Position numbers and translations under genes: made by a program. Positions 9,741 through 21,200 of a stretch of 64,000 nucleotides of DNA are shown piece by piece; within the stretch, counting starts at the first letter, position 1, and each line of letters opens with the position of its first letter. This DNA comes from Symbiodinium natans (lineage: Eukaryota; Sar; Dinophyceae; Suessiales; Symbiodiniaceae). The notes beneath the pieces are model-generated. The model made no database searches. It worked only from the letters and a program-made list of their open reading frames with translations, and had not been told where the DNA came from. The DNA is taken from positions 141,001 through 205,000 of the forward strand of contig CAJNDS010002128.1 of assembly GCA_905221605.1 (NCBI GenBank), given 5' to 3'.

Positions 9741-10300
9741 CGTACCCTCCCACCCCGTTTTTGGTTCATGTCTTTTGAAGCCTCGGAAGCCTGCTGTATA
9801 ACAAGGATCTTGCCATGAAGAGTACTACTCGTAGTGCGGATTTCCTCTGCATTTCAATCGAAAAACCTACATTTCCTCTGCATGTTAATCGGAAACCCTA
9901 GACCAAAAGTGTACAAGACGAGCATAAATCCAAGTGAGTTTGCTGAACAGCTCCGTCTGCCAAGTCTCGGGACCGGATTGAATTTTGCCACCATCTCAAC
10001 ATCAAGCGGCTGCTCTTTTCTCATCCGATTCCATGCGCTCAGTGCTTCAGAAGTTACTTTGGGTATGCAACTGTACAAGTCCTTTACATATATATATATA
10101 TATGTATACGTATATATATATGCTCACGCCCCCCCCCATGATCCACGTTTCTGCTTCGAAACAGATGGATCTTGGGAGGAGAGGGGGCTATGAGCTAGCG
10201 ACAAAAACACCGACAGTGCCGATAAAAACGTATATCATTTCAAGTCAGGCAGGTCATTTACACCAACAAGGTCGAAAAATACCCGAAAAAATCATGCTTC
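9741..10300. other. Non-coding stretch with a TA/poly-C motif
   Basis: No gene recognised. At 10083-10137 a (TA)n tract with a central GTATAC leads into TGCTCACG and then C9. A closely similar layout (TA tract, TGCTAC, C8) occurs at 43980-44010, and in reverse complement at 45729-45760. Confidence 0.6.
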
Positions 10301-10304
10301 TTTA

Positions 10305-11240
10305 GAAAACTCGAGCCGGCTCGAATTTTCCAAAAAAAAACTGACACAGTAGGTCGCCCAAACACGAGCAGGCTCGAATTTTCCAAAAAAACCTAAATGT
10401 CAGGATCTATGGCTCCAGCAGCCCGGTAGATCCTGAAAGTTCGGTTTTTTTTGGAAAATTCGAGCCTGCTCGAGTTTCTGGGATCTAAAGCTTCAAGAAT
10501 TTTAGGAACATTCGAGCCGGCTCGAATTTTCCAAAAGAAACTGACACAGTAGATTGCCGAAACACGACCAGGCTCGAATTTTCCAAAAAAAGCCTAAATT
10601 TCAGGATCTATGGCTCCAGCAGCCCGGTAGATCCTGAAAGTTCGGTTTTTTTTGGAAAATTCGAGCCTGCTCGAGTTTCTGGGACCTAAAGCTTCAAGAA
10701 TTTTAGGAAAATTCGAGCCGGCTCGAATTTTCCAAAAAAAACTGACACAGTAGATTGCCGAAACACGACCAGGCTCGAATCTTCCAAAAAAAACCTAAAT
10801 TTCAGGATCTATGGCTCCAGCAGCCCGGTAGATCCTGAAAGTTCGGTTTTTTTTGGAAAATTCGAGCCTGCTCGAGTTTTCGAGACCTGGAGCTTCAAGA
10901 ATTTTCGGAAAAGTCGAGCCGGCTCGAGTTTTCTAAAAAAAATGCTGAAACCATAGCTGTGTGACCCCAAGGCCTCATAGATGACATAATTTAGGTTTTT
11001 TTGGAAAATTCGAGCCTGCTCGAGTCTTCGAGACCTGGAGCTTCAAGAGTTTTCGGAAAATTCGAGCCGGCTCGAATTTTCTAAAAAATATGCTGAAACC
11101 ATGGCTGTGTGACCCCAAGGTCTCATAGATGACAGAATGTAGGTTTTTTTGGGAAAATTCGAGCCTGCTCGAGTTGTGGTGACCTGGTGCCTGGAGATTT
11201 TTCGGAAAATTCGAGCCGGCTCGAGTTTTCCCGAAATCTC
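10305..11240. repeat. Inverted-repeat tandem array built on CGAGCCGGCTCG
   Basis: Seven or so copies of TTCGAGCCGGCTCGAATTTT alternate with AATTCGAGCCTGCTCGAGTTT and its reverse. The first three full units have a period of about 196 bp, later ones about 147 bp. Within a unit TCAGGATCT and AGATCCTGA flank ATGGCTCCAGCAGCCCGGT, a second hairpin. The right-hand units replace this part with GACCCCAAGGCCTCATAGATGACA. Short open frames of Arg/Phe/Ser-rich peptide are by-products. Confidence 0.9.
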
Positions 11241-12075
11241 TTGATATTCTGACTGCGGTAATTGGTACAATTAGTAGCATTAGTTACCAATTCTATTTCA
11301 ATTGGTAAGTTTCCCATATTTTTTGACGGCAAATATCTAACTTGTGAGAAGAGGCCACGCAATGGTTTAAATCCAACAATCGTTTTGGTCTTAAACCCTT
11401 GACAATTAACATAAGAACTACCTTTGTGTCAAAGAAAACTTAAACTATCAATGAGGATATCTGCGGGACTAAAAGTTTCCATGATATATAAATAGCATAG
11501 ATAATTTGATTTCATATACATACTTGTATTCAATCAAGTAATTCAAAACTATATGAAGTGTCTTACTATTATTCTTCTTCCTACCTTTCACCTGCTTAAC
11601 TGCTTCATCTACTTAATTATTCTCAACTAACTTTCTTATCTCTTCGTAAGCATGTTGTTTAAATTGCTTCTCTATCTTCGATGTCTCTATTTGCTCGTAT
11701 GTTGTTGCTTTCTTATGAAATGATTATGGCATCAAACTGTTGTTAAACACTCTTCTTCGGTTATAGGTAGATGTCCTGCTTTGTTTTTAATATTGCCTAT
11801 ATCTTCATAAGGATGTTTTTGTAGAGGGTCTAATGTTGATTTCTTTGATGTTATACTTCCTTTTTCAAACATACTAACGGGGTCTTCTACTTTCCGTATT
11901 CATATGTTTTGTCCCAGTGTCTTTTGGTCGTTGTCCTGATACATAAGGAGAACCATAGCTACGACTTCTGAATACATTCCCATAATCATTGTTTATTTGT
12001 TGTCCCGATGCTGAACCTAAACTGTGACTTACAATACCAGAATTTCCAGTTTCTTCTTTTCTTTAACCGTCTATT
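11240..12075 (-). pseudogene. AT-rich foreign-looking island, broken minus-strand coding relic
   Basis: Base composition drops sharply to AT-rich compared with both flanks. On the minus strand several protein-like, AT-codon-biased segments follow one another with stops and frame changes: one near 12010-11895 rich in Gly/Ser/Tyr, one near 11894-11735 containing KHPYEDIGNIKNKAGHL, a Lys/Glu helix near 11715-11570, and one near 11400-11245 containing PLRGLFSQVRYLP and LPIEIELVTN. The last has the feel of a beta-rich structural (capsid-like) protein, but I cannot assign a family. Interpretation as decayed DNA from a virus or other foreign source is inference. Two or more original genes are possible. 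Confidence 0.45.
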
Positions 12076-12480
12076 TCAATAAAACCAGCCATGCACGGCA
12101 CACGTACGATGAAACATGACGCAAAGATACGCAAAGCGCAAGCTTGACCAGGCCCCAGATTCCTGGCGGTTGGCTGAGGACTTGCTCCGAAGGCTGAGAG
12201 CAACTTTGTAGTCTGTTTCAGCAAGATTCATTCCAGGGGAAGCTTCATGTTTTCTATTTCGGAAAGCTGGAGCTTGAGCCAGCTCGGATGATGACAAAGC
12301 TGTTTTCTGTTTGAAACATCCAGAAACCACACTGTCCATAGAACCACATCCTTCCCTCGCATCTCGGAACCGCAAGAAACACATAAAACACATAATGTCA
12401 CATGTGAGCCGCAAAGGATGAGTTGGGTATCGTTCGAGAACTGTGCAATGTGTGTGGATGTTTGACACAGTCCTGCAGGG
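12076..12480. other. Spacer without recognised gene
   Basis: Composition returns to the window average at about 12080. An open minus-strand frame (12076-12468) has no family resemblance and is probably chance. Confidence 0.5.
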
Positions 12481-13160
12481 CTTTGAAGATCAGCGATTTG
12501 CCCCAGGTAGTTGCCGAGGTTGCAGCCTCAAGTTCGATTGCTCAGCTGCATCTGAAAGAAGAGACTTGCTTTGAAGGTGAATTATCAACTGGGGAGACTG
12601 GAACATGCCCAAGGCCGTTTCGCCGAGGCGGCTGCACCATCAGCTCTATCGGGGTTGATCGAATATCACATTATGTTTCACTGTTTCAACACTCCCAGCA
12701 AGGCAAGGGACTTGTACAAGAAATGCGTCCAGACCAACCCTGACCACCTCGTGGGAGTGCCTTGGATGTGTTGCTCTGAGTGCTCCCCCTACTTCAGCAA
12801 CGCGGGGCAGAGGTTTACAACTTTGCACAATGCCTGGTCCACGAGCGATCATTTTCCAATGCCGTGACCGTCCTCGAGCAGGCATGGGGCTGTAACATGC
12901 TCGGAGTTGGTATCCGACGATCTGTGACCATCAGTTGACACAAGTGGTAGCCAGAGGCCACGGTCCAAGGATAGAGAAACATAGCGGATGTTGGTTACAT
13001 GTCTCGTTCTTCAGCGGCCAGGCACCGCAACAGTTGCGCCAGGAACCAGAGGCCTAGGGTCATGAGGTCCACAGGCACACTTGAGATCAAAACTGCCCAG
13101 GTTCTCAAGTTGCTGACGGCTGCATACTTGGCAACAGGAGAGCACGACAAGCAGGCAGGT
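12480..13160 (+). CDS. TPR-repeat protein, exon fragments
   Basis: Four exon-like blocks on the + strand carry tetratricopeptide-repeat sense. From 12578 after AG: VNYQLGRLEHAQGRFAEAA (TPR helix A/B pattern). About 12699-12757: KARDLYKKCVQTNPDHLV. About 12797-12895: LLQQRGAEVYNFAQCLVHE, continuing to SNAVTVLEQAW. About 13078-13156: VLKLLTAAYLATGEHDK. They lie in different frames and are separated by short gaps that would be introns, the rule in this genome. No start or stop was identified and the family of TPR protein is unresolved. One block shows a frame change near 12780 that would need a tiny intron or a mutation, so a decayed copy is possible. Confidence 0.55.
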
Positions 13161-14330
13161 CTCGTGAAGATACGAGTCGGCGAGTCGGCTCACATTTTCA
13201 GGGCGTCAAGAGGTGCTCTGTTGATTCGTCGGGCTAGGGCCTAGGCTGAATGAGTTGCTTTCGTGCACTTTGTGACGCTGCTGACGCTTTGAGCCTGACT
13301 AGATGGTGCCGTGAGATTGACGTTGGCTGAAACTGCTTGCAGCTTCGTTGCACACTTGTAAGTTTTAAGGCAACGAACAGAAGACAGCAGAAGCAAATCA
13401 AATGCGCTCGAAACTCCTACGAGACTGGTCCGATCTGCACGGTGTGCTTGGATCTAGAGTCCTCGTCGCATTTCCCATTGCGGCTGCTCGCGGGCCTGCA
13501 TGTCCAAGGGATGGCTGAAGGACGGGCAGCTGTGCAGTTTTTGACCAGTTGCCTCTGTTCCATCTGTCTACATGCTGCCGCAATCCTGCCTGCTAGGAGG
13601 TCCAAGCGATGATGCCACAAAGGTTGCTTGCCAGATGTATCCAGATGTTACTCATGGCCTGGCGGCTCTGTCCGGCCTGGGCCCTGCACCAAGTGGCTGC
13701 AGCCTTTCATCCCGAAAAGATACGAACGAAGGGGTCGGGTTCGTGGTGGGGTTGGGGGTCGAAAACAACAAAATCTTCGCGCCCGTGGCTTGAGCTTTGG
13801 TGGCTCAGGCTGAGGAGCTCCAGTCCCATCGCGTGGGGGCTTTGTTTCTCCGTGCAACAGCCTACAATTTGAACGAAGGGGGGCACGGGGGTGCGCATGG
13901 CCAGGGACGAGGCGAGTTTCATTTTGTATGTGTGTATCTCAATCTCCTTCCTTGGAGATGGTTGTCAATGTTTACAGATCCTTTCTGCAACGGTTGTTTG
14001 CTGGACTTGATTCTTTTCGGTCATTGAGCCATTAAGCCTTTGCATGCATGGGCCTGAGTCCCCCGAAGAAACAAACACCGCATCCATCACGAAATCCGAT
14101 GGCTGGGGTGGATCTGAGCAAGTAGAGTGCCCGGATTGTTGCATGGCTCAGATCGGAAAGCGACCGCACCCTTGCGGAGTCAAGAGTCAAGCATATGAAT
14201 GCTACTAATGCTATCACGGCCGATCTAGGCGCGACCTGCCCGGTTTTTGAAGAGGGCCGTTCGCCGCAGCCTTTCCTATAGCGTCCTCTAGGAGGTCCAC
14301 AGAGGGTCCAAAACGAGACCTATGGTGGAC
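13160..14330. other. Spacer or intronic DNA, nothing firm
   Basis: Open frames exist on both strands but none shows a recognisable fold. A possible further TPR exon (LLAGLHVQGMAEGRAAVQ, about 13485-13540) could extend the upstream gene. GT-rich low complexity at about 13735-13760. Confidence 0.4.
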
Positions 14331-15960
14331 TTGTCGGGTTGGAAGCATTTGGGGCGTATGGGAATGTCTTGGAGGCATTTCGGGCGTATGGGGTTTCGGC
14401 TTTGATTTTTCGTGGTTTTGGCATCTGTTACACGTTCTGAAAGTTCTGGAATCTTTAGAAGTTCCAACAGTTCTACTAGTTGCAAAAAGTTCTAAAAGTT
14501 GTAAAAGTTCTAAAAGTTCTAACAGTTCTGAAAGTTCTAGAAGTTCTAAAAGTTCTAGAAGTTCTAGAAGTTCTAAAAGTTCTAAAAGTTCTAAAAGTTC
14601 TAAAAGTTCTAGAAGTTCTAGAAGTTTCAGAAGTTCTAGAAGTTTTTAAAAGTTCCAGAACCTCTAAAAGTTCTATAAGTTCTATAAGTTCTAAAGGTTC
14701 TAGAAGTTATAACAAGTCCTAGAAGTTCTAAAAGTTCTGCAAGTTCTAAAAGTTCCAGGTGTTCTACCGCATGTTCCTGGTGTTGCAACGTTTCCCGGCG
14801 ACTTTAGAATTTGTAGAACTTTTAAAACTTTTAGAACTTTTAAAACTTCTAGAACTTCTAGAACTTCTAGAACTTTTGGAATTTTCCCAAGAGTTGTAAA
14901 CGTTCTAAGTGCTGTAAAGAATTTTCAAAGTTGCAAGAAAGTTCTAAAAGTTGTAAGGTTCAAAAAGTTGTAAAAGTTCTAAACGTTCTAAAAGTTTCAA
15001 AGTTTCAGAAGTTCTACAAGTTCTAGAATTTCACAAAGTCCTACAAGTTCTACAAGTTCTAAAAGTTAGTTCTATACGGTGCAAAGCTGCGGTTTGCCCG
15101 CGCTCTTTTTCTGGAGGTACACAAAACATGCGCAGGCGCGATGTTTCCGGAGTTAGGACGGTGTTCGCAAACATTGTTTTTTGTTCTCCTTCTTTTTTTC
15201 ATAAACGACCACCCTCTGCGGTTTTCGCTGGGTTCCGGAATTTCGGGCGTATGGGGTTTCAGCTGTGATTTTTCGTGGTTTTGGCATCTGTTACACGTTC
15301 TGAAAGTTCTGGAAGCTTTAGAAGTTCCAACAGTTCTAGAAGTTCTAAAAGTTCGCAAAGTTCTAGAAGTTTCAGAAGTTCTAGAAGTTCTAAAAGTTCC
15401 AGAACCCCTAAAAGTTCTATAAGTTCTATAAGTTCTAAAAGTTCTAGAAGTTATAACAAGTCCTAGAAGTTCTAAAAGTTCTGCAAGTTGTAAAAGTTCC
15501 AGGTGTTCTACAGCACGTTCCTGGTGTTGCAACGTTTCCCGGCGGCTTTAGAATTTGTAGAACTTTTAAAACTTTTTGAACTTCTAGAACTTTTGGAAGT
15601 TTCCCAAGAGTTGTAAACGTTCTAAGTGCTGTAAAGAAGTTTAAAAGTTGCCAGAAAGTTCTAAAAGTTGTAAGGTTCTAAAAGTTCTAAACGTTCTAAA
15701 AGTTTAGAAGGTTCAGAAGTTCTACAAGTTCTAGAAGTTCAAAAAGTCCTACAAGTTCTAATTCTAAAAGATCTAAAAGTTTTACAAGTTCTAATGTGCA
15801 AAGCTGCGGTTTGCCCACGCTCTTTTTCTGGAGGTATACAAAACATGCGCAGGCGCGATGTTTCCGGAGTTAGGACGTTCGCAAACATTGTTGTTTTCCT
15901 CCTTTTTTTAATAAACGACCACCCTCTGTGGTTTTCGCTGGGTTCCGGAATTTTGGAAGG
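14330..15960 (+). repeat. AGTTCTAAA minisatellite in a duplicated 0.72-0.86 kb block
   Basis: 9-bp units AGTTCTAAA/AGTTCTAGA fill about 14440-14770, 14935-15075, 15300-15500 and 15650-15800; about 14805-14890 runs in the opposite orientation (GAACTTTTA). The arrays sit in a larger tandem duplication: unique sequence CGGGCGTATGGGGTTTC at 14381 recurs at 15244, and GCAAAGCTGCGGTTTGCCC at 15080 recurs at about 15797. A third partial copy of this second motif, near 15966, runs straight into telomeric repeat. Confidence 0.92.
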
Positions 15961-16004
15961 GGGCGGGTTGCCCGTGCTCTTTGTCTGGAGGTGTGCAGGC
16001 GCGA

Positions 16005-16322
16005 CCCTAAACCCTAGACCCTAGACTCTAGACCCTAGACCCTAAACCCTAAACGCTAAACCCTAATCCCTAAACCCTAAACCCTAAACCCTAGACCCTA
16101 AACCCTAAACCCTAAGCCCTAGACCCTAGACCCCAGACCCTAGACCCTAGGCCCTAGACCCTAGACCCTAAACCCTAAACCCTAAACCCTAACCCCTAAA
16201 CCCTAAACCCTAAACCCCAAACCCTAACCTCTAAACCCTAAACCATAAACCCTAACCCTAAACCCTCAGCCCTAAACCCTAAACCCCAAACCCTAAATCC
16301 TAGACCCTAATTCCTAAACCCT
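16005..16322 (-). repeat. Interstitial telomeric repeat, CCCTAAA/TTTAGGG type
   Basis: About 45 heptamers of CCCTAAA with frequent variants CCCTAGA, CCCTAAT, CCCCAAA. The Arabidopsis-type TTTAGGG repeat is the known telomere repeat of dinoflagellates. The G-rich strand is the minus strand. Variants concentrate at the left and middle, consistent with an old interstitial tract. A short similar string (AAACCCTACAGCCTAAACCC) is near 32655. Confidence 0.93.
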
Positions 16323-16362
16323 ATGCTGGACGGCTTGGGTGTGGGCAAACCGACCCTTTGGC

Positions 16363-16532
16363 GCGAAGTTCTACAAGGTAAAAAAAGTTCAAGAAGTTCT
16401 AAAAGTTCTAGAAGTTCTAAAAGTTCAAAACGTTCTAGAAGTTCTAAAAGTTCTAAAAGTTCTGAAAGTTCTAAAAGTTCTAGAAGTTCTAAAAGTTCAA
16501 AAAGTTCTAGAAGTTCTAAAGGTTCTAAACTT
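16363..16532 (+). repeat. AGTTCTAAA minisatellite, telomere-distal arm
   Basis: The same 9-bp unit as the arrays at 14.4-15.8 kb, resuming 40 bp after the telomeric tract, so the telomeric repeat is embedded in the minisatellite. Confidence 0.92.
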
Positions 16533-16739
16533 CCTGCGTGGACCAGCCGAAGCGCCGCGGTTTCGGTTTAGGCATTGGCGTAGAGGGGTGCGAGAGAGAA
16601 GCAAACCCCAACGAAAAACGAAACAACACACAGGAATCACCCAAAAAACCCCACGCACCCGAAACACATCCAAGACAATCCCACGCACCCGAAACGCAAC
16701 TAGCGCGACTTGTCGAGGTTTATCCCATGAAGTTCTAAA

Positions 16740-17360
16740 AACGTCCATTGGGGTGTAATTTTAACGCTACGCGACCCGCCTCGGCCTGGCCCAATGCAGC
16801 TCCCGCAGAGGAGGGACGTGGCCTGCACCGTCTGCTCCCTATAACACATACCCAAAACATACCCATCTCTAAATAAATGGGACTAAGCCCGAAAGGGTGG
16901 GCTGGCTGCCTGCCAGACAGGGGGGGGGGGTTTGGCGTCAAACCCTACAGCATTGAGCCCCGCAAACCGTCCCCTTTCAGACCCCGGTCGCCTACGGGAG
17001 GATTTGGAACCAAGGCCTCGGCGGATTTCAACGCTACGCGTCCCGAGGCCGGGGCCTGCCGAGTCCGCAGCGTTCAGGAGGTTTTCTAGATAATGTGAAT
17101 GTGCAAGTGGCTCTTAACCTCAAACCCGCGCCATAGCGGAAGGCCTGGGTTGGGGTGTGGCGGGCGGGGGGTGTTGGGGGGCTGGGTTCGGGGGGTGGGA
17201 GAGGGGAAGGACTCTTTTGTCCTGATGCACCGCCTGTGGGGGGGGTGGCCCGTTCCAGACAGAAAGTGCTAAATAAAGGGGTGCAATTTGGGCATGCTGC
17301 TTTATGTTACCCAGACAGCTCCGGCCCGAGGCCTCGGCAGATTGGGGCCCATGGAGGTAG
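16740..17360. repeat. G-rich dispersed repeat, copies 2 and 3
   Basis: AACGCTACGCG(A/T)CCCG is present near 16761 and 17030; GGCCTCGGC(G/A)GATT near 17018, 17331, and again near 18150 and 30177; TCCTGATGCACCG near 17219 (shared with 9594). Runs of 8-10 G interrupt the copies. No coding content. Confidence 0.65.
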
Positions 17361-17379
17361 ATAGGGATAAAGGTTCAAT

Positions 17380-18075
17380 AGGAGGTGCATGTCCGAATCG
17401 GGGTCCATGAGCATTCCATATGTAGGCATTGGGTCTAGAGAGGGGAGGAAGTTTTTGAGGATTTATATGGGGTCATCGTGGTCCATAAAGGTCCATAGGC
17501 CATCCACGAAGGGTCATGTGGGTCCATAGCAGTCCAAAGGTGCATCGGGAGTCCATAGGGGAGGCCATCAAGGTTCCTAGGAGGTCCATAAAGGTCATAC
17601 AGGATCCATGAAGGCGCATACGGACTTAGGCATATCATCGGACAGCAGGTCCATTGAGCCCATAGGTCCATGCATATCCCATAGTTGGGGGTGGGGCGTC
17701 CATGTCGGACTCTTGGGCATGTAGGTGCATCGAAGCCTTCGCATCCATAGCGAGTCATAAGTGCATGGGGATTGCATGGGGTGCAGGGGTCAGAACGGTC
17801 CATAAGCGCATAGGTTCGTAGTGTATAGGGGTTCATGGGGAGCATGAAGGTCCAGGGTTCCATAGAGGAGTCCATAGGAGTTACCGGTTCATTGGAGGCC
17901 TTGTAGGGTCCATATGGTCCAATCATGGACGGTCATAGCAGGTCCATGGAGTGCATTGGGGCTCACAGGGGTGGGTGCATGATGGTCCGTGGCGGGCATA
18001 ACCGTGCCTAGAAAATCCATGGAAAAAGTCTATAACAGTCTTGGGAGGCCATGGAATTCACAGGTCCATAGAGGG
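17380..18075 (+). repeat. Degenerate 10-bp GGTCCATAGG minisatellite
   Basis: Dozens of diverged copies of GGTCCATA with about 10-bp spacing, clearest around 17590-17630. A minus-strand frame of Met/Pro/Tyr-rich peptide is a by-product. Confidence 0.8.
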
Positions 18076-18251
18076 AGATCCAGGTCCTCTCCCCAACGCC
18101 CCTCTCCCCCACGCCATCCATACGCCAAAAACGGCTGCGGCCTGGGACCTCGGCGGATTATCCATCTCGTTTCTAGTCTTGTGGCAACCTTGAGGCAAAA
18201 GGACAAACAGCAGGGGAGACACTTTTTGCGAAACTTCATACCCCTTGCTCT

Positions 18252-21200
18252 GCCCTCGAGGCACAGGCCCAGCTGCCGGCTTTGGACACTCGGATTGTTT
18301 TCACCCTGGCTGGCCAGACGCTAGAAGGAAAGGTGGCTCTCCTGAAGCAGCATGGGATTTTTTTAAGGCTGTGCTTGTTGGTGTAGAACACGGTCGTAAG
18401 CAGCACTGTCAGGTTGGTTTTGCTGGTGAGACGGAGTTTGCTCCGGGCAACTGGGTCGGAGTCATATTGGATGGTCCATATGGAAAGAACGATGGGTCCG
18501 TCAAGGACCTGGTAGCTGGGGCTGGGGTTGCTATTCGACGCATGTTCGGCTGTTGCCGCAGGACAAACAGTACTTCAACTGTGCGCCTCAGCATGGCCTT
18601 TTCGTCCGACCGCAGAACATTGTGCAGGCACAGCTTGTCTTGCAGATCTGCACTCGCGGTACTCGATGTGGGACGGATACGGGTACATGTGGATTGATGC
18701 TTTTTGTTGACCGCCAGTTTGCGGACGACAGCATTGAAAATACGTACAGCGTTGAAGGGTTGTGCGGATTATTTGATGAAGGCGACGGATGCAACCGGAC
18801 GGCTCCTACTTCGGAGGAAGAGTATGGCCTCAGGCGGCGGGGAATGGGGTGGGATGTCTGTCGGCGTAACGGCATATTGTCATGTCTATTGAGTCTCCTG
18901 TCTCGTCGAGTTCATCTTTCGGAGGCAAGCCTGTGTCTGGTCATGTCACTCGGCAGCAGGGCCATGGACAGTCGGAAGCGCCGAATTTTCTCATCTCTCC
19001 AAGGAAGCGAAGCGGGAAAGCACAGAAGGTATTGCCACGGGGTCCTCTCCCAAGCGCAGCTCATTGACCTCGAGCACCACCCTGCAGGCCACAGAACTTA
19101 CATATCTGGTCTTTGCGATGAGTTGCGATGAGTGTCTCGGAGGGATTCGAGTTGTAGTCCTTTGTATATGCTGCTCCTTCTCCTGTGCCTTTGTTTGTTG
19201 GCTCCGAAAGGTTCTCTTGGAGTTTGTACTGTTTATCTCAGTGTCAGGTCCCTTTCGCACTTGAAGAAACACAATGTACATTTTGATGAACAGGACGCTT
19301 GTAAATGGCAGAACTGGTGCGTGATGGTTTTTTGAAGGCATGCTCATCATTTCATTTCATTTTGAAATTTTGAGGCCTACCGTATGTTTCAAACCAACTG
19401 CATCACTCTTCATTGGCATGCGCAAAAGATGTGTGCCTTTGGCTGTCTTCAAGCTTGGCGAAGCTTTCACATTTGATATGGCCCTGGGACCCGGCTATGT
19501 GCTCCACGCTATGCGGCTATAACGCGTGTTCCATTTTCACCTTTTGAGTTTCCAGACCTGGGGTCACCGTAACTTGCACCACGTTGAGCACTGACAACAT
19601 CTGAGCCACATTGACACGGACACGGGTCCGGGTCTCGGGTCATGAGTTGACTCGATTGTCCAGGCGAACCTGCTCACATGTTGATAGTTGACAAGTGACA
19701 AGCATTCGCAGAGTTCATGCTCTGGAAGTTGGGGGGATCTGCAGGCGCACTTTCATCAGTCACTCGAAGACTAGCATTCCGTTGCAAATAAGAAAGTACA
19801 AGCACGCAAACAAAAGAGCTGCTGCATGGTCTGCAGCTGTTTGATTTTTTCTGTACTGTAATTATGTTTCAGTACATGTGCTCCATCCAATCACGATTTG
19901 CACGGGAAGCGTTTGAAGAGTTTGCAACAGCGGAGAAGTTTGCGTCATGTCACATGCTCCGTGGAAGTCTGAGTACTGCCAGAAATGACCATGTATAATC
20001 TGCGTGCAAATCATCGTATCTTCATCTTCCCAGTGTAAAAAGTTGCTCTCGCCTGGGCCTGGAGCACTTTGCATGCCGCAAGAATGCTTTTCTGGGAAGT
20101 GCGTGCTGTCAGCTCCGCTCGAGGAGCTTCAGCGGACGGAAGCCGAAGTGGAGCGACTCCGCGATGAGCTCCGAGCTGTTACAGAGCTTGCTGCGCAGCG
20201 TGAGGAGGTGCTTTTGAAGACATACTCCACGAAGCCTCAAAGTGACTAATTTCTTTGACAAGCTATGTGGGAGGAGCTGCGTCAAACAGAGGGCGAATGC
20301 AAACGCCTCCGTGACGAGGGCCACGCCAGCGCACAGATTGCCATGCAGCACAAGGAGGTGGATTGTCGTAATGTACTCCTAAAAAGCTTGAGCCACGCAC
20401 CGTGGACGCGACAGCTTCCCACAGAAAAAACAACTGTTCGCGGAAAAGCACGCCGTAGACGGTCAGCCAGGTATACCTGAAACTCAGCGTGTGCGAATAC
20501 TATGAAAAGTTGTGCGTACAGGAATGCGCTGACCTCCAAGCTGAAGTGCAAAGGCTGCGCAAGGACCAAGACATCCTATGCAGAAGCATGTCCTCTTTTT
20601 TGCCCACTGTAGGAAGTTGGACTTGTCATGTATTTGGTCAGAGTTCTCTGGTGACCTGGGTGCTTGCCTAGATTCTCTGCTTATTGGAAAACTAAACACC
20701 CTGAAGGCATCCGATGGAACTCTCAAAGCGAGCCCACAAGACCCTCAATCTCAGAAGGCCCTGACGTGATGCGTACGCTGATGCCCCAGGGCCCACATGG
20801 CAGAGGTTTTGAACACTTGTCAATTCGTTGAAGAGGCCAGGCCACAAGGATCAAAACTTTGCATAACTTTCTCACCCCTCACAGGGCGGGCAAAGTAACA
20901 GTTGGATGCAGCTGGTAGGTAGAACCAGTTACAACATTGTTGAGCTCTGTAGGTTTACTCCTACCTCCAGGAGCTGCGTGACCTGCGGGAGGAGGCACAA
21001 GGCCTTCGCGCCGATGTTGCTGAGAGCAGCCGCGTTCTGGCTCAAAAAGACGAGGTGCGGGCACAGCATGATGTCGTTTAGATTAGATACTTTAGGATGA
21101 GGCTTGAAGAGGAGTTTAGGTCCGGATTCTTGCAGGTTGAGGCGTCCAAGAGTTTGGAACTGTAGGCTACAAGGCCAGAAACTACGAAATCCTTGGACAC

